A stretch of 17,378 bases of DNA from Candidatus Saccharimonadota bacterium. Lineage in GTDB: Bacteria > Patescibacteriota > Saccharimonadia > Saccharimonadales > Saccharimonadaceae. Shown one piece after another: positions 14,692-17,378 of this stretch; position 1 is the first letter of the stretch; every line of letters begins with the position of its first letter. The stretch lies in the NCBI GenBank assembly GCA_905373315.1, contig CAJPSL010000001.1, forward strand, positions 1-17,378. The letters run 5' to 3'. A program made the position numbers and the translations under genes. Below the pieces are notes generated by a model. It did no database searches. It was not told where the DNA came from and worked only from the letters and a program-made list of their open reading frames with translations.

Positions 14692-15075
14692 CTATTCTTC
14701 TTCGGTTGCTGCCTGGTCTGGGTTGAGCACTAGGATGCCTGTGCCAACTTCTGGTTTGTAGTTAAGCACGGCGACCCGTCCAAGCGGGGTGACCTTTTTG
14801 AGGTTGCCTGATGATACTTCCACGGCATCGCCTATGATATCAACCTCAATGACTTTTTGGCCGGATTTACTTGGCTGAGTGGCTTTGGGCACGTAGTCTT
14901 CAATCGTGATGCCAACTACACTGGTGAATGACCCTTCGGATACCTCGGTCGTAAAAAGTACAGGATACGGAAGGCTCTCATCCTCTGGATGAGCTGCTTC
15001 CCAGCCTGCTTCAACTCCTAACATAGTCGGACCGGCGATAACGGTTTTTCGTTCAAGTGCTTCATTGCTAGCCAT
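14692..15075 (-). CDS. Unknown small acidic protein with a strong promoter (127 aa)
   Basis: Not recognised. The protein is soluble and rich in Val/Glu with predicted beta-strand character (VFTTEVSEGSFTSVVGITIEDYV, KVIEVDIIGDAVEV, GRVAVLNYKPEVGTGILVLNP). There is no Cys, signal peptide or membrane segment. It ends in an acidic ATEEE tail. The ATG follows GAGGAG at ideal spacing. Its promoter has the consensus TTGACA and TATGAT with 17 nt between, among the best in the window, so high expression is likely. It is divergent from the HIT-dcd-tmk operon. Its stop is about 65 bp before the HD gene start. Confidence 0.75.
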   Translation of the reverse strand: MASNEALERKTVIAGPTMLGVEAGWEAAHPEDESLPYPVLFTTEVSEGSFTSVVGITIEDYVPKATQPSKSGQKVIEVDIIGDAVEVSSGNLKKVTPLGRVAVLNYKPEVGTGILVLNPDQAATEEE

Positions 15076-15124
15076 GTATTTCTCCTCGTTTCTTAACGGT
15101 AATAATGACGTAGATACTCTTTAT

Positions 15125-15153
15125 ATCATAACAAAAAAGTGTTGATATGTCAA
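15125..15153 (-). promoter_or_regulatory. Strong promoter of the 127-aa gene
   Basis: Minus strand: -35 TTGACA (15148-15153, consensus), 17-nt spacer, -10 TATGAT (15125-15130). It gives a leader of about 43 nt with a GAGGAG site. Confidence 0.85.
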
Positions 15154-15218
15154 TGATATGATGTTGCTATGACGTATATTTGAGGGCAAAAACCAGTGTA
15201 TGATGCTTATGTCAGACG

Positions 15219-15227
15219 TGTTATACT
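15219..15227 (+). promoter_or_regulatory. Extended -10 promoter of the HIT-dcd-tmk operon
   Basis: TGT TATACT (TATACT at 15222-15227). There is no good -35. The start would be near 15234, giving a ~25-nt leader with GGAGGG before the ATG. Confidence 0.6.
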
Positions 15228-15258
15228 TTTAACAGATACTGAGGAAAACGGAGGGAAC

Positions 15259-15696
15259 ATGGTATATCGGCGACGGTCGACAGAGCAACGCTATGTCAAA
15301 TATCGGAAAATGATGAAACAGCAGGCAACACCTGGGTGTAATTTTTGCCAATTTAGTCCAGAAGATAAGCAAGTGCGAGTAGCGCATGAACACTTCTTGG
15401 TGACAGACAACCTGTTTCCATATGAGATTTGGGACAGTCATGAAGTCGCTGACCACATCATGATCGTTCCTCGGCGTCACGTTGAGGGCATCTACCAGTT
15501 GGACAAGGCAGAACGGGCTGAGCTGATGGACGTGATCGCTGAGTACGAAGAGCAGGGATATTCCGTTTACGCCCGCGCTCCGGAAAATAAACAAAAATCT
15601 GTCGCTCATCAACATACCCACCTCATCAAAACACATGGCAAACCAAAAAATATGTTATTCACTAGTGTTAAACCGTATATCTTGTGGAGTAAATAA
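15259..15696 (+). CDS. HIT-family nucleotide hydrolase/transferase
   Basis: 145 residues from the ATG at 15259, which follows GGAGGG. An upstream in-frame start at 15196 lies before the promoter and is rejected. The histidine triad is AHQHTH (His117, His119, His121) near the C-terminus, and DHIMIVPRRHV (65-75) is the usual strand and turn of HIT proteins. A CNFC pair (Cys27, Cys30) with His45 in HEH could form the zinc site found in many HIT proteins. The exact substrate (dinucleoside polyphosphate, AMP conjugate or other) cannot be read from sequence. It is the first gene of an operon: dcd starts 2 nt after its stop. The setting with dcd and tmk suggests nucleotide housekeeping. Confidence 0.88.
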   Translation: MVYRRRSTEQRYVKYRKMMKQQATPGCNFCQFSPEDKQVRVAHEHFLVTDNLFPYEIWDSHEVADHIMIVPRRHVEGIYQLDKAERAELMDVIAEYEEQGYSVYARAPENKQKSVAHQHTHLIKTHGKPKNMLFTSVKPYILWSK

Positions 15697-15698
15697 AT

Positions 15699-16418
15699 AT
15701 GACTGTTTATAGTAACATCGAGATTCGCCAAGCCATCAATGACGACGTCATCGTCTGCCAGCCGTTCAATCCTGACCACGTGGCAGAAGCTAGTTTGGAT
15801 TTTACGCTGGGTCATTACTACTACAAGCAGGAATTTGAAGGCGAATATCGCGTTTATAATCCCTTTGATGCGGCGTATGTCGCCAAATATTTCAAAGGTC
15901 CGCTCAAAGCTATGTCGCATGCCGAATGGTGCAAGGAGCATGATGCAATGCCATTTCAAAACATCCCACCAGACCATCCGATCATCGTGTTGCGCCCTGG
16001 CGAGCGGATTTTGGCGCACACGCACGAGTTTGTCGGTATTCGCGCACAGGGCGGCGCAGCGCAGGTGCTGAGCCGCAGCTCATGGGGGCGCAATGGCGTG
16101 GCGGTTTGCTTTGATGCTGGCTGGATTGACCCAGGGTATATCAATCGGATTACGCTGGAAATTTATAATCTCAACATGCACGAGAGCGTTGTGTTGCCGG
16201 TTGGCGAACGCATTGGTCAAATGATTTTTCACAAAACTGGGCCAGTTGAGGGCGGCTATGGTTCTGGCGCGCGTAAGGTCAGTGATAAATATCAGACCGG
16301 TAGCGACCTAAAGGAAATCATCGCCAGTTGGCAGCCAGAGATGTTACTACCAAAGACATACCGTGACAGTCGCAAGACTCCGGTGCCAATTGAGGGCTTG
16401 AGTCAGGGGCTATTGTGA
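15699..16418 (+). CDS. dcd: dCTP deaminase / dUTPase-fold protein
   Basis: 239 residues, longer than E. coli Dcd (193) with an insertion around residues 40-90 (YYYKQEFEGEY ... WCKEHDAM). Family motifs: SRSSWGR (125-131), DAGWIDPGYINRITLEIYNL (139-158, catalytic Glu154 of the deaminase type), VGERIGQMIF (168-177), and a C-terminal KYQTG that normally closes over the triphosphate. It supplies dUMP or dUTP for thymidylate synthesis. Whether it is mono- or bifunctional (deaminase plus dUTPase) cannot be decided by eye. It overlaps tmk by one base (TGATG), so the two are translationally coupled. Confidence 0.88.
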   Translation: MTVYSNIEIRQAINDDVIVCQPFNPDHVAEASLDFTLGHYYYKQEFEGEYRVYNPFDAAYVAKYFKGPLKAMSHAEWCKEHDAMPFQNIPPDHPIIVLRPGERILAHTHEFVGIRAQGGAAQVLSRSSWGRNGVAVCFDAGWIDPGYINRITLEIYNLNMHESVVLPVGERIGQMIFHKTGPVEGGYGSGARKVSDKYQTGSDLKEIIASWQPEMLLPKTYRDSRKTPVPIEGLSQGLL

Positions 16419-17083
16419 TGGAACGCTCAGACACCACGGGAGCCTACATCGTCATTGAGGGCAATGACGGCACGGGTAAATCCACGCAAGTAGATATGTT
16501 GGCAGCGTGGCTCAGAGAACGCGGCCGTGAAGTTGTTGTTGTCGAGGAGCCGGGCAGTGATGATGCTGCCAAAACCACGCCAATTGCTAATGAATATCGG
16601 AGGGTTCTGAAAGATAATCGGTTCAAATTGGACCCAGAGGTCAATCTACTGTTGTTCAGCGCGGCGCGGCGTGAATTGTGGTTTCACAAAATTGAGCCAG
16701 CCCTGCAGCGCGGTGTGGTGGTGTTAAGCTCCAGGAGTTACGTGTCGACCTTGGTGTATCAGGGCTATGGCGAGGGCGTGGCAGAGGACACCATCATCAG
16801 TATGACCAAACGTTTCACTCATGAGCGGTACATGAGCCCTGACTTTGTGGTGGTGTTATTTGCAAATGACCAAACCAGACAGCAGCGTATCGCCGAGCGT
16901 GGTACGACAGAGGCGGTTGATAGTTTTGAGTCACGCGATGACGCCTTCCAACAGAAGATTAATGACGGCTACCAAACTGTTGCCCGGACGCACGATATTC
17001 CACTGATTTTGGCTGAGCGTTCGCCGACTGACGTACATCAGCAAATTCTTCAAGAAATCTCCAAAAATAATATTGATTTTTGA
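16418..17083 (+). CDS. tmk: Thymidylate kinase
   Basis: Phosphorylates dTMP to dTDP. 221 residues from the ATG at 16418; a GTG three bases upstream is the alternative. P-loop GNDGTGKST (15-23), VEEPG (42-46) where other enzymes have REPG, and SRSYVSTLVYQGYGEGV (105-121), which matches the DR(Y/F)..S..YQG motif. The Asp of the DR motif is Ser105 here, with Arg106 kept. The lid region RIAERGTTEAVDSFESRDDAFQQKINDGY is normal in length. It is third in the HIT-dcd-tmk operon. The rpoB promoter overlaps its stop codon. Confidence 0.92.
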   Translation: MERSDTTGAYIVIEGNDGTGKSTQVDMLAAWLRERGREVVVVEEPGSDDAAKTTPIANEYRRVLKDNRFKLDPEVNLLLFSAARRELWFHKIEPALQRGVVVLSSRSYVSTLVYQGYGEGVAEDTIISMTKRFTHERYMSPDFVVVLFANDQTRQQRIAERGTTEAVDSFESRDDAFQQKINDGYQTVARTHDIPLILAERSPTDVHQQILQEISKNNIDF

Positions 17084-17109
17084 CCTGGTTTCGTGCATAC
17101 TGGTATTTA
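17080..17109 (+). promoter_or_regulatory. rpoB promoter
   Basis: -35 TTGACC (17080-17085, overlapping the tmk stop), 18-nt spacer ending in TGG, -10 TATTTA (17104-17109), an extended -10 form. The start is expected near 17116. Confidence 0.6.
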
Positions 17110-17121
17110 GAGAAGTAGTGT

Positions 17122-17179
17122 ATTCACGACAGGGAGAAACAAAGCGAACAGGCAAATCGCTTTTGTTGCAGTCGTGAAT
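17122..17179 (+). promoter_or_regulatory. Nested hairpin in the rpoB leader
   Basis: The outer stem ATTCACGAC (17122-17130) pairs with GTCGTGAAT (17171-17179), 9 bp. The inner stem AAAGCGA (17141-17147) pairs with TCGCTTT (17157-17163), 7 bp. It lies in the untranslated leader about 55 nt before the rpoB start. No T-run follows, so it is not a terminator. A regulatory leader is possible. Confidence 0.6.
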
Positions 17180-17234
17180 TAGGGATCTTCCGGCCGTGAT
17201 CACTAAATTAAACTAAAGCGAGGAGTTCATACCT

Positions 17235-17378
17235 GTGGCAAAACAACAGTCCACGGATGGCGGACGCGTGTTCTTCACCTCTGAAGACAGCTCGTTGCCG
17301 CTGCCAAACCTGATCGCTCATCAAGAAGTTTTGCGCTGGTCAGGCTGGCCAATGGGCATCATGCAATATGAAGATCGG
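17235..17378 (+). CDS. rpoB: RNA polymerase beta subunit, extreme N-terminus (runs off window)
   Basis: GTG at 17235 after GAGGAG with 9-nt spacing. The first 30 residues, including RVFFTSEDSSLPLPNLIAHQ, look like the start of Patescibacteria RpoB (F-F-(S/T) then LPLPNL-x-x-xQ). The following 18 residues (EVLRWSGWPMGIMQYEDR) do not look like the usual continuation (a W/F-rich helix, then EINPI). The last ~50 bases may therefore belong to another sequence. Gene order, with a structured leader after tmk, fits rpoB. The piece is short, so confidence is moderate. Confidence 0.65.
   Translation, partial: MAKQQSTDGGRVFFTSEDSSLPLPNLIAHQEVLRWSGWPMGIMQYEDR

Noticed and set aside
15196..15258. Earlier start for the HIT protein
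   Set aside because: It overlaps the operon promoter, has no ribosome-binding site, and adds residues before the conserved domain.

Overview
The window reads as an internal piece of a Patescibacteria/CPR genome, most likely Candidatus Saccharibacteria (TM7). This rests on lineage-typical translation genes (EF-Tu, EF-G, S12, S7, RpoC), standard UGA stop codons, very compact gene spacing, and many genes whose -10 box lies only 6-8 nt before the ATG. Both window ends cut through genes: tuf on the left, the start of rpoB on the right. No tRNA, rRNA, IS element, prophage module or CRISPR array was seen.

Layout. 1-876 (-) is the 5' part of tuf. 1053-2741 (-) is a large unknown acidic protein. 2813-4780 (+) is a GH13_8-type glycogen branching enzyme. 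4815-5860 (+) is the most unusual stretch: two tandem transcription units, each with a near-identical TTGACTTTTT promoter, an AGGAGG ribosome-binding site and a small membrane protein, and each folding almost end to end into perfect short hairpins that run through the coding sequence. 5897-7300 (+) is a ThrE-like exporter, convergent with and overlapping a DUF998-like membrane protein (7260-7913, -). 7967-11832 (-) is the str region in the order rpsL-rpsG-[unknown gene]-fusA. 12072-13025 (-) is an alpha/beta hydrolase lying between rpoC and rpsL. 13117-14025 (-) is only the C-terminal third of rpoC. It is fused at its 5' edge to a truncated HD-domain gene (14006-14626, -). 14692-15075 (-) is a strongly expressed-looking unknown protein. 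15259-17083 (+) is a HIT-dcd-tmk operon, followed by a structured leader and the first codons of rpoB.

How it fits together. Inverting the right-hand part about position ~14015 would restore the expected order HIT-dcd-tmk-rpoB-rpoC-rpsL-rpsG-fusA. The window therefore carries an inversion junction inside rpoC, either real or, more likely for an essential gene, an amplification or assembly chimera. Translation and transcription genes use leaders with Shine-Dalgarno sites. The metabolic, membrane and unknown genes (the 562-aa protein, glgB, thrE-like, DUF998, the 224-aa protein, the hydrolase, HD) look leaderless. EF-G has unusual guanine-recognition motifs, and S12 carries Pro at the position of the streptomycin-determining Lys.

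All calls come from reading the sequence and general knowledge of the families. No database search or RNA folding program was run.
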